64,000 nucleotides of DNA from Fomitopsis serialis (taxonomy: Eukaryota; Basidiomycota; Agaricomycetes; Polyporales; Fomitopsidaceae), in NCBI RefSeq assembly GCF_022376445.1, contig NW_025955155.1, positions 1-64,000 on the forward strand. Direction: 5' to 3'. A program made the translations under genes and the position numbers. Of the stretch, positions 1-11,069 are shown piece after piece (position 1 is the first letter of the stretch; the number at the start of each line of letters is the position of its first letter). The notes under the pieces are model-generated. The model was not told the DNA's origin. It saw only the letters and a program-made list of their open reading frames with translations, and did no database searches.

Positions 1-761
1 CTTTAGAAGTCTTAGATGCTCTAGACAGTAAGCTCTTCGTATCCCCTAAGTTACCACAGTCGATGAGCACATAGCTAAGGGAGTTTGAGGGCCTGAAGAC
101 CTACCGTCGGCGTTGGCTGCATCGTTAGGCTTCCTCCATAATAAATTAGTGAAATAAGAATTTTGACGCGTTGGTTGCTTCGGAGGCATGATAGGTCGTG
201 GCCGTAGAATATGTAACAGTGTCTGAGTTCAGGAGAAAGGGAGATCGTTGCAAACGACAGTGGAAGGTATGAGAGGTACAGGTCAAGAAGTTCGCGTGCT
301 ACCTGAGCAGTGCGGCGAGCGAGAAAAGAGGTTCAGGAGCGGATGTGAAGGAATGCAATGTACCCTCGCCCGCTCCAGGAGGGCACCAGGCAGTAATCCT
401 CATTACCGTCGGCACCCGTCCGAAATGAAGGAAGCGTGAACCATCCCCTTAGCCTCATGTCATACATGAGTGGGTGCGGTCCTGTGAAACGTGGAGGTTA
501 CTGTGCTTTGGCGCATGCACCTGGCTGTGCACAGAGCGAAGACTGCAACGTGGATGGCACTGTCTAGAACGCTTGATGTGTCAACGGGGGTCGATTACTG
601 TAAGTAAGGTGAGAATACCTATCGCGCTGCTCGTATCTTGCAATTGAAGCGATGCTTAGTCGACCGAGCAATGGCCCCACGGCGTGCTCGTCAGAGCGGC
701 CCGGAACGCCTGAATTCTACGGGTAGAATCAGCAACTCGTCTGAATGTGGGAGCCGTCCGT
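1..761. other. No gene supported
   Basis: No recognisable coding family, splice-consistent reading frame or RNA gene was seen on either strand. Short open frames here have no family-like composition. The last 100 bases form the upstream flank of the oxygenase gene that follows. Confidence 0.5.
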
Positions 762-1723
762 ATGCCTCGTTTCACTCACTGCCACCGACTACTCCGCACG
801 TCCGCAGTTCAAACACCTCGCGATGTCCTAACCAGCCTCTATTACTTCCGTGCGCTCGATGACCGCGCGCCTTATCAATACGTGCACGATCCTCCTGCAG
901 GCATCGCAAAGGAGAACCTCGGTGTTCAGGCGTATCCGGTCAAGATCGACGATGCGCGAGGCAGGGAGATTGAGTTTACGTTGGATAACAGCGGATTCCA
1001 ATTCATCACGCACGTCAGCGAGGAAAAGCAGTTCGACGATGAACAGTGTATCAGGACGGCCTATTATCGAGAAATTGTAGAACTGCTGAAACGCGCGACT
1101 GCTGCGAAGCGAGTTCACGTATTCGACCACACGATCAGGTTAGCAGTCAATCGCAGGCGGTACGTGTACTTGAGACTGAGATGTCACAGGACAAAACAGA
1201 CAGAGATCGGTCAGAGAAGTCCTGTGGTCCGTTGACTCCGTTCCCAACATGCTTGGAGGCTACACGTTGACACGTCTCATAGGAGCGAGTGCACGTCGAC
1301 CAAACGCTCGACGCTGCACTCCATCGCGTACGGCACGAGCTACCAGACGAAGCGGGTCGGCTGCTCCAACGGCGAGTACGCATCGTCAACGTCTGGAGGC
1401 CCATCCACCACCCCGTCGCGCACAAGCCACTGGCCGTTTCGGATTGGCGTTCCGTCGACAAGGAACATGACCTCGTTCCTGTTCGGCTCATCTACCCCGA
1501 CCGCGAGAGTAGCTCGTTCAGCGTGCGGTACAACTGCGCCCACCGCTGGTACTACCTCTCGAATCAGACTCCTGATGAGGTCATCTTGATCAAGTGCTAC
1601 GACTCCGCGGTGGACAGAGCCAGATTGGCTCCCCATTCGGCATTCGCGGACAGTGGTAGCTCGCCGTCGGCCCCGCACAGGCATTCCATCGAGGTGAGAT
1701 GCCTCGTGTTCGACACGGAGTAG
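762..1723 (+). CDS. CmcJ/AsaB-family oxidoreductase, paralogue 1
   Basis: Paralogue of the gene at 36935-37891. It belongs to the CmcJ/GA4-desaturase/AsaB-like family of presumed non-haem iron oxygenases that hydroxylate or desaturate small metabolites; the substrate is unknown. I infer three exons: 762-1138, 1190-1226 and 1283-1723, which join in phase to 284 residues. Visible family motifs are APYQYV near the N-terminus, VFDHTIR at the end of exon 1, NVWRPIHHP and KPLAVSDW in exon 3, then WYYLSNQTPDEV, IKCYDS and the closing SIEVR..VFD. The second intron needs a weak GTCCGT donor; with the nearer-looking donor four bases later the frame breaks. The sequence is clearly diverged from paralogue 2, so it may be a functional divergent copy or an early pseudogene. 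ATG 747 in the same frame is an alternative start. Confidence 0.65.
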
Positions 1724-2389
1724 TAGAATGCATGATACGCACCGTACTCGCACCAATCTAGTCCTCCGCGACGTCATTTGGTCACCAGCTGCCATTATGA
1801 TGCTCTGACTGCGGCTTCATAGGATGAAGGGCATTTGCATCTGGGCCGTTCAGGTTTTCCCAGTCAGCTGGCGGCCACCGCCTTGAAGGTCTCATGTCGT
1901 ATTCCCTGGCCATTACGTCCAGCATCGAAGTCTAGTGGAGAGTGCGACTTTTCCTCGGTTTATGTGTGCTTGCAAGCGACGAGCGTACCAAGAAAGAGTG
2001 GTTGCAGTTTGGTTGCAGTACAGAGTAATTGATTGCAGTGAACTTGTTGAGCGCCAAACTACGTTTACTACGCAGTATGTACTGAGCCCGACCGGCGGCG
2101 AGATCGGAGGGAGCAGTATGATTCCCTAAGTGCCACGCACATTCGCGTCCGCCAGTGAAGGACTGCCAGTGTATTACAGGAACGCAGGCGTAATCATCAC
2201 GTCGACTAGTCCAAGCCGTACATAACTTAGTCCGAACCACACTCCCTGACCTCCGAGGAGGAACTACATGAGATTCGAGACAACACAAGTACAGATAGAT
2301 ATTGGCGAATAGAAGATGGATGCTTGAGGCGCGTGAGTGCTTTCGTCGTCGCACATTGGCACCGACCATTCCTACTAGTGGACCGAGGC
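1724..2389. other. Intergenic, nothing recognised
   Basis: Region between the oxygenase 3' end and the end of CC-A. A 145-codon open frame on the minus strand (1932-2369) shows no domain or splice partner and is not supported as a gene. Confidence 0.4.
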
Positions 2390-3634
2390 TCAGTTCGCCC
2401 GGCCCTTCAGTAGTAGGAACATGGATAACACCAGTACCGGCAGTAGGAACAAGGCCGCCACTAACTTGATAGACAATCCAAATCTGATCACGATGACCTC
2501 CAGATCAAGAGGACTTGCAGTCATCGTGCTTGATGCGTGGGCACTGTTCTGTTGTCATCACACCGCATCAGTATAGCAGGCGTCGCACAACTGCGAGCAC
2601 CGTACCGATTTGCCCATGGAGAGCAGTCGCACAATGGGCTCGTACACTGTCTTCAGCATCACGCCGAACTTGGTTCCTGTGTGAGAGTCTAGACACGGCT
2701 GTGACACCGTGGGCAGACTTGATCGCGCCGTTACTCCAGCCTTGAGAGATTCGATTATATCATCTTGTGTTGCCCCCACTTCTTTGAGGATATTGAGCTG
2801 CCGTTCAGACCTTCAGACCTTCTTCGATCACAGCTTGACACGCTAGACTTACCCCCAAGACCGCCGTGGCGCAACGTTCTTTCAACAAGATTACCTCGTC
2901 GACGCGGTACTTGAGCTCTTGACGGGTGGTGGCGAGTTCCTCTTGGAGTGCGTTCCTGGCCTCTCGCGCGGCCTCCGAGGCTGCGTTCGCGTCGAGATAC
3001 TTGGCATGCGCGATCTCCGCCTCACGTTTGAGATCGTCCCGCTCGCGTTCTAGCTCTGACATGGCCTTCGTCGTGGCTTCGTCTATGACTTGTCGCGCAT
3101 GCCGCTCGATCTCAGCTAGCGGCTGTTGAAAAGAGGCCGTCAGTCTGTCTTGAACAGCGGCGCCGATAAGCTGTGTTTCGGCCGACTGGGGGTTGCGTCA
3201 CTGGCAGAGCCCTTCGCAAATGGACTGGTAGGAGACTTACCTCTCGTTTCAGCTCTTGTAAAGCTTCACGCATACTCTCCGCATTCTCCAGAGCTCTGTC
3301 GCGTTCTGAAAGTGCCTTCCCTACTTCGACCCTGAGCGCGTTGCACTGGGCCTCGAGATCGTTGAGCGCATCTTCACTGATACGAAGTGAAGCACGGGCC
3401 TCGCCCACAGGCAGCTATTTCCGCTCGTTGTCAGTATGCCGAGTGCCACAGAGAATAGGATAAGTGTCGTACCTGACGCTGCAGGTAGTCCGGGTTGAGG
3501 GGATCTGTCCAAGCGTGACGTGCACATCAGAGTATACTCCGAGATAACGCATCGATCGTACTCGCCTCCACCCATGCTATACGCTCCTTTGTACCCTGAG
3601 TGGCTGTATGGAGGAGGAGCAATGCCTGTGACAT
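2390..3634 (-). CDS. Coiled-coil tail-anchored protein CC-A
   Basis: Divergent member of the CC family whose best copy is CC4 (45569-47821). Reading on the minus strand I see an exon encoding PLNPDYLQRQ, an exon about 3241-3411 with GEARASLRISEDALNDLEAQ, and an exon near 2870-3125 rich in heptads (MSELERERDDLKRE, EAAREARNALQEEL). The C-terminal exon ends in a hydrophobic stretch, VAALFLLPVLVLSMFLLL, followed only by KGRAN and a stop. The order is short polar head, long coiled coil, single tail membrane segment, as in CC-B and CC4. The 5' exon is uncertain: the start near 3634 is a guess, and the first donor may be GC rather than GT. Function is unknown. A tail-anchored endomembrane location is inferred from the layout alone. 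Confidence 0.6.
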
Positions 3635-4725
3635 GTTTGTGATCGAAGACTTGCGGCAGCGAAGGTGGATACGCACGAAGATGCTCTCAACGGCCAGTCA
3701 GGAAGTAGATGGACTATGATGCGTGCACGTCTTCTGAGTGAAGTGTTGTCGACCGTATTTATGTGCTACTGCACCTCCTGCAACTCTCAGACCACATAAG
3801 CCACCGCGCGACCTAGTACAATGTAAGAACAATCGGATGAAGAACGTGGATGAGACATATTCACTGAGGCAGAACTCATGGCTGAGTGGGTTCAGAGAGC
3901 TAAATGAGGGGACAATGAGACGTCGTGGATTGGACGCAGTGCATGGCGGCCTCGGGAATGGCCCAAAATGGCCCACTACGCCATCACGTGATCGCCCACG
4001 TCTGGACATAGCCGCGTTAGCTTGACTGTCTCTTGTCCTCGTACTTATAGCTAAGTACTGCTCTTAGAGCAGCTGCTTCGTGTCGTCTAGTGCATACTCA
4101 CGCAACAGCGACCTCCGCCTGCCGCAACTGTGCTGCTCAACACGCTCGTAGTACGAGCCGGCACACCCTACTACTGGTTCGCGGTCTGAAATCACTATGA
4201 TATGCGAGGGTCTGCGAGGGTTGTCTCGTTCTCTCACAAGACTACTATTAGTCTGTATACAGTACCGTGAGACTGGGTGAGACGGGTCCGAGGTGCGATC
4301 TTGGCGCCCCGCTTTCTCGTGCTGATACTTACCGTGCTCACCATACGAGTTCATCGAACGCTGGGCCTACGTATGCAGCAAACACGGCTTGTTATAGCTC
4401 AATCATTTGGATAATGACCTTGGATGGTAGATTGGCTGTCGACATCGATACGTTGGCAGGTACTGCGATGATCAGCACTCCGAGCGACTTCACTGGGGCA
4501 CTCGGAGCTGTGGCATGCACAAGGGACGTCGGCTCAGGACAAGGTGTTCACAATCACCTCAGAAGTTGATCCCGGAAGAATGTCTTCAGACGGTTCTGCG
4601 TTAGAATCCCGTGTGCGTGTTCATTGGTCCTTGCGTTTCCTCTAGGGACAGCGATATGCGTTGACTCAAAGGTATGTGGTGCAATCCGGCACTTCTCCGT
4701 GGCAGAATACAATCAAGTCATCTAT
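3635..4725. other. Intergenic, nothing recognised
   Basis: No family, repeat or RNA gene recognised. Open frames of 95-103 codons occur on both strands (3698-4009, 3738-4025, 4064-4354, 4267-4569) but overlap each other, lack domain-like composition and have no partner exons. Confidence 0.4.
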
Positions 4726-6381
4726 TCATGCTTCAGACGCAACCTGAAGTACGCCATGATCATAGTCATGCGGATAAGGAGGTGAGGTCATGATCTGTAA
4801 AATCGACAACACCAGTACTGCCGCCAAGCAGGCCATCAAGGAGATTTCGAGCTTTCCTTGACCAATGTCCCCGTCGAGGCGTCTCGGGCTCGAGTTATTC
4901 GTCCCTACGTCGCGATTCAAATTTCCCTGCATGATGACAGAGTCTCAGTGGCCGTGAATCACGGAAAAATGTAAGTTGCCTACTGGCGTGTGCGTGGAAA
5001 GCAGCCATTTGACTGGATCTGACGCCACCTTCAACAGCACCTTGCCTTCCGCGCGTATCTTCGACCAAGGATCCCAAGACGACTGCGGCCCCGAAGGCTG
5101 ATCAGACGTCTCCTGCTTCACATCTAGTGCCCCAGGCATCAGCGTCATGCTACCTTGTCGATGTCGGGGACGAGTCACGGCTTCTGCTGTGTCTTCCCCG
5201 CATTCCACGAGATCGCCAAGGTCATGTTGAAGGTTCGTGGAACCTGGATGCTTCCTCGTGCAACCTTGAGTCATGAGTTCCCGCAGCTCGCGGATCTCAT
5301 CTCGAATGCCACGGTACATCCAATCCTCGCCGTCGCCATGCTGCGTGTCCGTCTCAGGGTGTCGCCTTGAACTATCCTCGTGCCCGTGCGGTGTCTCGCC
5401 ATTCGTAGCCCTTTTCTCAGCCATCTCTCGCGCACGTCGTTCAGCTTCCAAGGCCATCTCCAGCTCGGCTATTCTGCCCTGCTGGAAGCCGTCCAGCTCG
5501 TAATGTGCCGCGGCGGCCTTTCTCAGCGCTTCTAGCTGCCGTCGGGAGAATCAGACCCTCGTCGATCGCCACCCGACAGCAGGCCACATCGAACTCACCC
5601 CGAGCTCCACGGCGCCACGGCGGTCTTCCAACAAGCCCAACTCGTCGACTCGATGTCTCAGTTCTTCCCGAAGGATCATGAACTCCTCTCGCAAAGCGTC
5701 CCTGGCCTCTCGCGCAGCTTCCGATGCAGCGTGTGCATTGGCGCACTCCGCCTTTGCGCCTTGCAATTCACGTATCAGGGAATCCCGCTCGCGCTCCAGC
5801 TGGTTGATGCTCCGTGTGTTCGCTTCCTCCATGAGCTGTCGTGCACGCCGCTCCGCTTCGACAGCCGCCTGCATTTCAGCGAGTGGCTGGAAGGAGGCCG
5901 ACAGTCTGTCTCCTGTGGTTTGCCTGGCTTCGGCCAACTGTTGTGATGTCATCAGAGGCCGTCTCTTCAACAGTTGACGAGCTCACCTCCTGCCGTAAGG
6001 ACTCAAGCATCTCTTGCAGTCTGTGACTGCTCTCCCGCGCCTCGTCACGCTCCGCTAGGGCCTTCCCGACATCGATCTTGAGGGCGTCGCACTCGTACTC
6101 GAGGTCGTTGAGCGTGTCTCCTCTACTCCGGAGCGAGGCACGAGCCTCATCGAGCTGTGTACATCGACATGAGTAGCCTGGAACCTGAAAGGAATAGCCA
6201 TCCCCACCTGGCTTTGTACGTAGCTGGGGTTGAGTGGCTCTGCCGAAAGCGACAATGTTATCAACATCCCACTTGTCGTCCAGGATCGCTTACCTCCTCC
6301 CATGCTTGAGAGTGTGCTGCCGCTTCCCTGTTTCCTGAGTGTCTGTGTGATCTTGCTTCTCCTTCCTAGGTTGAGCGACAT
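4726..6381 (-). CDS. Coiled-coil tail-anchored protein CC-B
   Basis: CC-family gene facing away from kinase F1. Inferred exons on the minus strand: 6294-6381 (MSLNLGRRSK..TLRKQGS, matching the basic/serine end of CC4 exon 1), 6208-6239 (PLNPSYVQSQ), 5987-6154 (LDEARASLRS, heptads), 5599-5937 (long coiled coil with ERERDSLIREL and AAREARDALREE), and a last exon starting near 5533. That exon continues as coiled coil, then a polar linker, then a hydrophobic tail LMACLAAVLVLSILQIM close to the stop. A further short intron near 4925-4995 is likely before the tail exon. The SYVQSQ-intron-LDEARASLRS junction is shared with CC1-CC5 and shows common descent despite low overall similarity. The role is unknown; a membrane-tethered scaffold is inference. 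Confidence 0.7.
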
Positions 6382-7074
6382 GATTCTGGCGTGGTCGATT
6401 GTATGCGCCCGGGTACTAGTAGAGGCTGAGAATAGTGAAGTGTCCGTGCTCCGCACTTGGCCTACTTATGCACCATTGTGCTATGGCTTCCGACTTTCAA
6501 TCGCTTGGTCTACGCCAAGAAGCTGTGTCAATTCGCGCACGATGTCAACGTTCTATGCACGCGGTCTTCATGTGGCGGCGCACTAAGCATTCATGTTGAG
6601 TAGCCTAGAACTAGCTGCTGCAGCTCGTGCCTGCAGCTCATCCAGAGCGTGCATGGTATCATCATATTAATATTGTCAATGCAGTCATGCTGAATGCCCG
6701 CCGTGGACTGATCATGAATGGTACTATGTTCGCTGCGGCGACAGGCTTGGATCAGGCTCGGAGGATGCGGAAGAGGCTACAGTTGGGATAGATCCGATCG
6801 TCACAGCGCTTCCAAGTTCACGTGATGTGAAGACGTGGTGGCGGTGGAGTGACTGTGGCTGAAATGTGGCTGCCTCGTGTAGAAGCGCATCCGTGCCATT
6901 GTTCGATCATTCCGGGTTGCATTGTTGCACCAAAAGAGAACAAGCGGACACCCATACAAGGAAGTAGTCCACGGGGAGAACTCGGCGCGGGTTTCGCGCC
7001 GTTCACATATAAGTCTGCTCCCTTCGATCCTGAACTTGGTACGTCTTGTCGTTCGAACGCCACCGTCCGACATC
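6382..7074. promoter_or_regulatory. Divergent CC-B / F1 promoter region
   Basis: About 690 bases between the CC-B start on the minus strand and the F1 start on the plus strand. It contains CACGTGATG at 6819, which resembles the CACGTGATCG element upstream of the other six kinases. A TATA-like CATATAAG sits near 7006-7013, about 62-68 bases before the F1 ATG. The head-to-head layout implies a shared regulatory region; the expression logic is inferred. Confidence 0.55.
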
Positions 7075-10000
7075 ATGCCTGAAGTTGACAACAATTCTAG
7101 CGGGTCTGGCTCCCAGCCACCCTCTCCGACACCGGCATCTGGACATTTCCGCTCTCTGAGCTCGCCCTCACCAGACGTTGACCACTTCGACACTGCCGCT
7201 GATTCGCCAGGTGGTTGGCCCGAACCAACGGAGTACGCCGGTACAAGCGAGCCATCTAGTCCACCCCCAGACTTTGACGATAGGGAATCTGTACCTCTCT
7301 TCTGCACTGTTCCTACTCCAGGCTCCTTCGTTGGTACACCGCCAGCCAGCTCTGAGCCTGAAGTCGGAGGCCAGCGAGTTTCAGAGGGTCCTGAACCTGT
7401 GACGCCAGCCAAGCAGCCGCAGTCGTCGAAATCTGAGTTCAAGACTACGCCTGTTGCTAAGAAGCCATCGAACTCGCAGCCGAACTCCGTTGGGCCCGTT
7501 CAAGGGCGCGAGCATCTGGAATTACTACGCGGCGAATACGCTTCGGATATGGAAGACAAGACGGCGCAAGTTAGTCTTGATGTTTTCATGCGGGAGTTCG
7601 TTCCTGGGCCAGACCCTCCCCCGGACCTCGCCGTGGAGGCGTTCAAGCCTGCCAAATTCAAGCATCAGGAGAAGCCTATGTATAGCGAATTGGTGAGTGC
7701 TGCTGCTGTCAATACGTACTGTCCTGATCAATTGTCGCGCGAAGTGTAAGGTCGCGAACTCGGTCTTCAGCCAAGTCCCCGTCAAAGCTGAAGCCCAGAG
7801 GCTTGTAGCCAAGGACACGCACAGCTGGTCAGACCCCACAGACGAAGACGATTTTGAGGAGAACATGCGCCCGGACGTGATGTTCTATCCCTCGCACGAC
7901 GACGCACGACGGGCATATAGTCTTGCGTCATCGTCTGCCGTGAACGAGGAAGGTGAAGATGAGCTTGCCGCGAACGAGGAAGAAGAGGAGAGGGAATCTC
8001 GCAAGAACAGGGCTAGGACGGCGTGGCTATGGGCGACCTTGTGCATCGAGGCGAAAGCTGATGAGAGATATTCTCCGTTCGTCATCCCAGACTCGATGAA
8101 GGAGGTAAAGGAATCCAAGGGTCAGAAGAAGAAAAGGGCGCAGAGAAAGAAGACGTCTCGCAGGACGACAGCGAATCCCGCGATCGGCCCCAATACAACA
8201 GCACCCGGTTCATTGATTTCGGCGACGACTAGTCAGGCGAGCCCGGCACCGTCAGCTATGACAGCCGCAGGGCCGTCCTCGGCGCCCCAGACATCCTCGG
8301 CTCCGTCGTTGGAACCTTCAGCAATGGCCGCCCCCGCAACCACTAGTTCCACCGCGAATCTCTCGCCCCCGTTCTTGCGCCTTAGAACGAAATCCGGCGC
8401 GCAGACAATGGGGCAAATGTCTCACTACGTGTCCAAGATTCTCCGAAGACAATTCCTTGTCTTCTTCTTCACGATCTTCACCTGTCGCGACGTCGCGTGG
8501 CTGCTCCGTTGGGACCGTGCAGGACTTGTCGTATCTGAACCGTTCAATTTTGTGCAGCAGCCGCACCTCTTGCACACGTTCCTGTATCGATTCGCCTGTA
8601 TGGGCGAGCTGCATCGAGGTCGCGACCCCACAGTGGTACCGGCCAGTGAGGAGGACGTCAAGCGCATGCGCGGCTTCGATAAATTTGACTCAGAGTCGGA
8701 CTGGCGCAAGGTTCCATTCAAGGCTGCACTAGCACCGGGATGGCCGATATGCAAGATTTTCGTACCGGAAGACGATATGATATCGGCAGCTGAACTCAAG
8801 GAGGGCAGGAAGGAGCCGCGGGATTCGTCCGAGTCGTCGCGCGGACGCATGCGCGAGTTTCTCGTGGGGAAGCCGTCTTTCACGAACACATCGGTGACCG
8901 GACGGGCGACGAGATGCCACATTGCGTACGACGTTTCTGAGGATCGGCTAGTCTTCTGCAAGGAGTATTGGCGTACAGACACGCCGACATCGCATCCGGA
9001 GGGAGATGTGTACCTGCGCCTACACAGCAAGACCGTGAGTTTCATTGCGACGCCAATCGCAGCTGGCGACGTTCGCAACAAACACGGCACAAACAAACAC
9101 GGCACAGTGCATCACACGCGCTCTCAGGAGTTCACTGGAGAATCGGACCCGATGCTTGTTCAATATCGGCTCATTTTGAAGGAAATTGCGCAGCCCCTGA
9201 AGGAGTACACGACCTCCCTTCACTTGGTACAGATGGTGTACAGCTGTTTGCGAGGTTCGTCTGAGGTTTCGCTTCTTGCACTCTTGTGATAGCACTGATC
9301 CCGTGGCACGATAGCGCACGAAGAAGCGTGGCTAGAGGCTGGAGTCTTGCACCGAGATATCAGCGCAGATAACTTGATGATATACTGGTACTTCGAGAAC
9401 GGGCAGCTGAAATGCAAGGCGTTGTTGGTCGACTGGGGCCTTTGCAAGTACCGCGAAGAGATGGAGAGAACAATTGTCAGGAAAACTCGCTCCGTATGTG
9501 TTGATGTTCTCTTGTCGATGTGGAGCTTATCGTTGCGCAGGGTACTTGGCAATTTATATCCGCTGTGCTGCTGGTCTATCCAGGCAAATTCCCCCACGAG
9601 GTGTGGCACGATTTGGAGTCGTTTATTCACGTCCTACACTGGATGTGTCTGCGATTTCATATCACGGATGTTTCGGCGGACATCAAGAATCTGATCAACC
9701 ACGTCATCGCGATTTATGATCATTCTCACAAAAACGCCAGTGGGTCATCGGTGGGCGGTTACCAGAAGCTCAGGATCATGCAAAACGGCGATGTACCCTT
9801 TCGGCTTATTGGAGGATCTGCTGGACTGCAAACTCCCGGACTCCACCGACTCTTCCTTGTGCTTGCAGCTCTGTACAAGGAACAGTACAAGTGGTTGGAA
9901 CCGGAACTACAGAAGTTGGTTTCGATACCAGCCGAGTCGCAGGAGGATGCGCCGCGTCACGTCCAACAGCCACAGGTCCAACAGCCGCAGGTTACCATGC

Positions 10001-10347
10001 CATCCCGGAGGCTGCCAGCGCACGTCAAAGGACAGCTCATAGCAGAGGTCGTCCCTGCTAAGTCCGTCCTCAATGATCACAACAGATTCGCGGAAGCTCT
10101 CGAGGAGGTACTGTTTTCGGAGTCAGATTCTTGGACCTATGACGAGAAGACGAAAGACCAATTCGCGTACGATAACAGTGTCATGGAACAACAGATGAGG
10201 AAGTCGAGGGAGGCTTCCAGGCGGTCTTCCGAGGAGGAAATCTCGGTCGAAGACAAAGCCAGGAAGCGCATCAGGAGCGGTACCCACACGATGCCCACGT
10301 CGTCCGCGTCCCAGCTGGGTTCCATAGCGGAAAGTGTTGAGGGCTAA
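7075..10347 (+). CDS. FunK1-type protein kinase F1 (long form, intact)
   Basis: Four exons, 7075-7692, 7745-9254, 9315-9493 and 9541-10347, join in phase to 1037 residues. Exon 1 encodes a Ser/Pro/acid-rich low-complexity head ending in a conserved QVSLDVFMREFVPG segment. Exon 2 holds RPDVMFY and, about 55 residues on, LCIEAKA, a PD...ExK-like pair found in every paralogue. It then holds the FunK1 core (RRQFLVFFFTIFTC, WDRAGLVVSEPFNF) and the CKEYWR..PEGDVYLRLH segment expected to carry the ATP-binding lysine and helix-C glutamate. Exon 3 carries HRDISADN and DWG, the catalytic loop and metal-binding motif of the family. Exon 4 begins GTWQFISAVLL and ends in a basic KARKRIR stretch that could be a nuclear signal. 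F1 is the most diverged of the seven kinases. It is a soluble Ser/Thr-type kinase by family; substrates are unknown. Protein kinase-like fold is well supported. Confidence 0.85.
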
Positions 10348-10830
10348 GCCGGATCCAATTCTCGACAGCGCTGTAATATCGGACTGCTTGGAGTCGAAAC
10401 GTAGCGCGTAACATCGGTGGATGTGAGTGCATGTGTCGTCGAGAAGGTTCCTCCCGTAGTAGATGTGCTGCCAAATATTGTATTCTCGCCTCGAAGCCTC
10501 CACTCGAGCATTGTCATATTCACGGCCAATCAATCAATCTGATCCGCTTCACTTACTTATCGGTGGTATGATTTAGCGGCTTCCCTGGGAATTGTCCAAT
10601 CCCGACTCTCCAAGCAATGCATCCTTTTAGATCTGTGGTCGTTCGCATGATGTGATGTGGGGCTTATAAAGGAGAAGACATTGATCGTCCCAAACACCAT
10701 CCGCGAAAGGTCGGATACGGGCTTACTGAGCGCCTTGATCTGAAAGTGCACGTCGAGGCACGTCGGCAGGAGGATGCACACTGAGTGACTGACGCTCGTC
10801 GCTGAGCGGGCGCTTGCGCCACAACGATAG

Positions 10831-11026
10831 CACGTGATCGTGATCGGTGGTTGGTTCGATGTGGCTTGCGCGTGGCTTGCCGCCTTGTGGGTCCTGCATT
10901 GTTGCATTGTTCCACGAATTGGGAACAAGCCCACGCCCATATTTGGTAATTTGCTGCGTTGCCTCGCAGCTGACAGTTCAAATCCCGCAGAGCACCGCGT
11001 GGGCCACCAGTACCCTGCTTAAATAT
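10831..11026 (+). promoter_or_regulatory. F2 promoter: E-box block and TATA
   Basis: The block starting CACGTGATCGTGATCGGTGG at 10831 is nearly identical upstream of F4 (26908) and F7 (57232, minus strand). TTAAATAT at about 11019-11026 lies 44-51 bases before the ATG, a plausible TATA box at the same spacing in all three long-form kinases. The rest of 10348-11069 is F1 3' flank without recognisable genes. Confidence 0.55.
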
Positions 11027-11069
11027 CCCCGTCTCGCCGTCAGATTCGGTACGTCCGCGCACTGGCAGA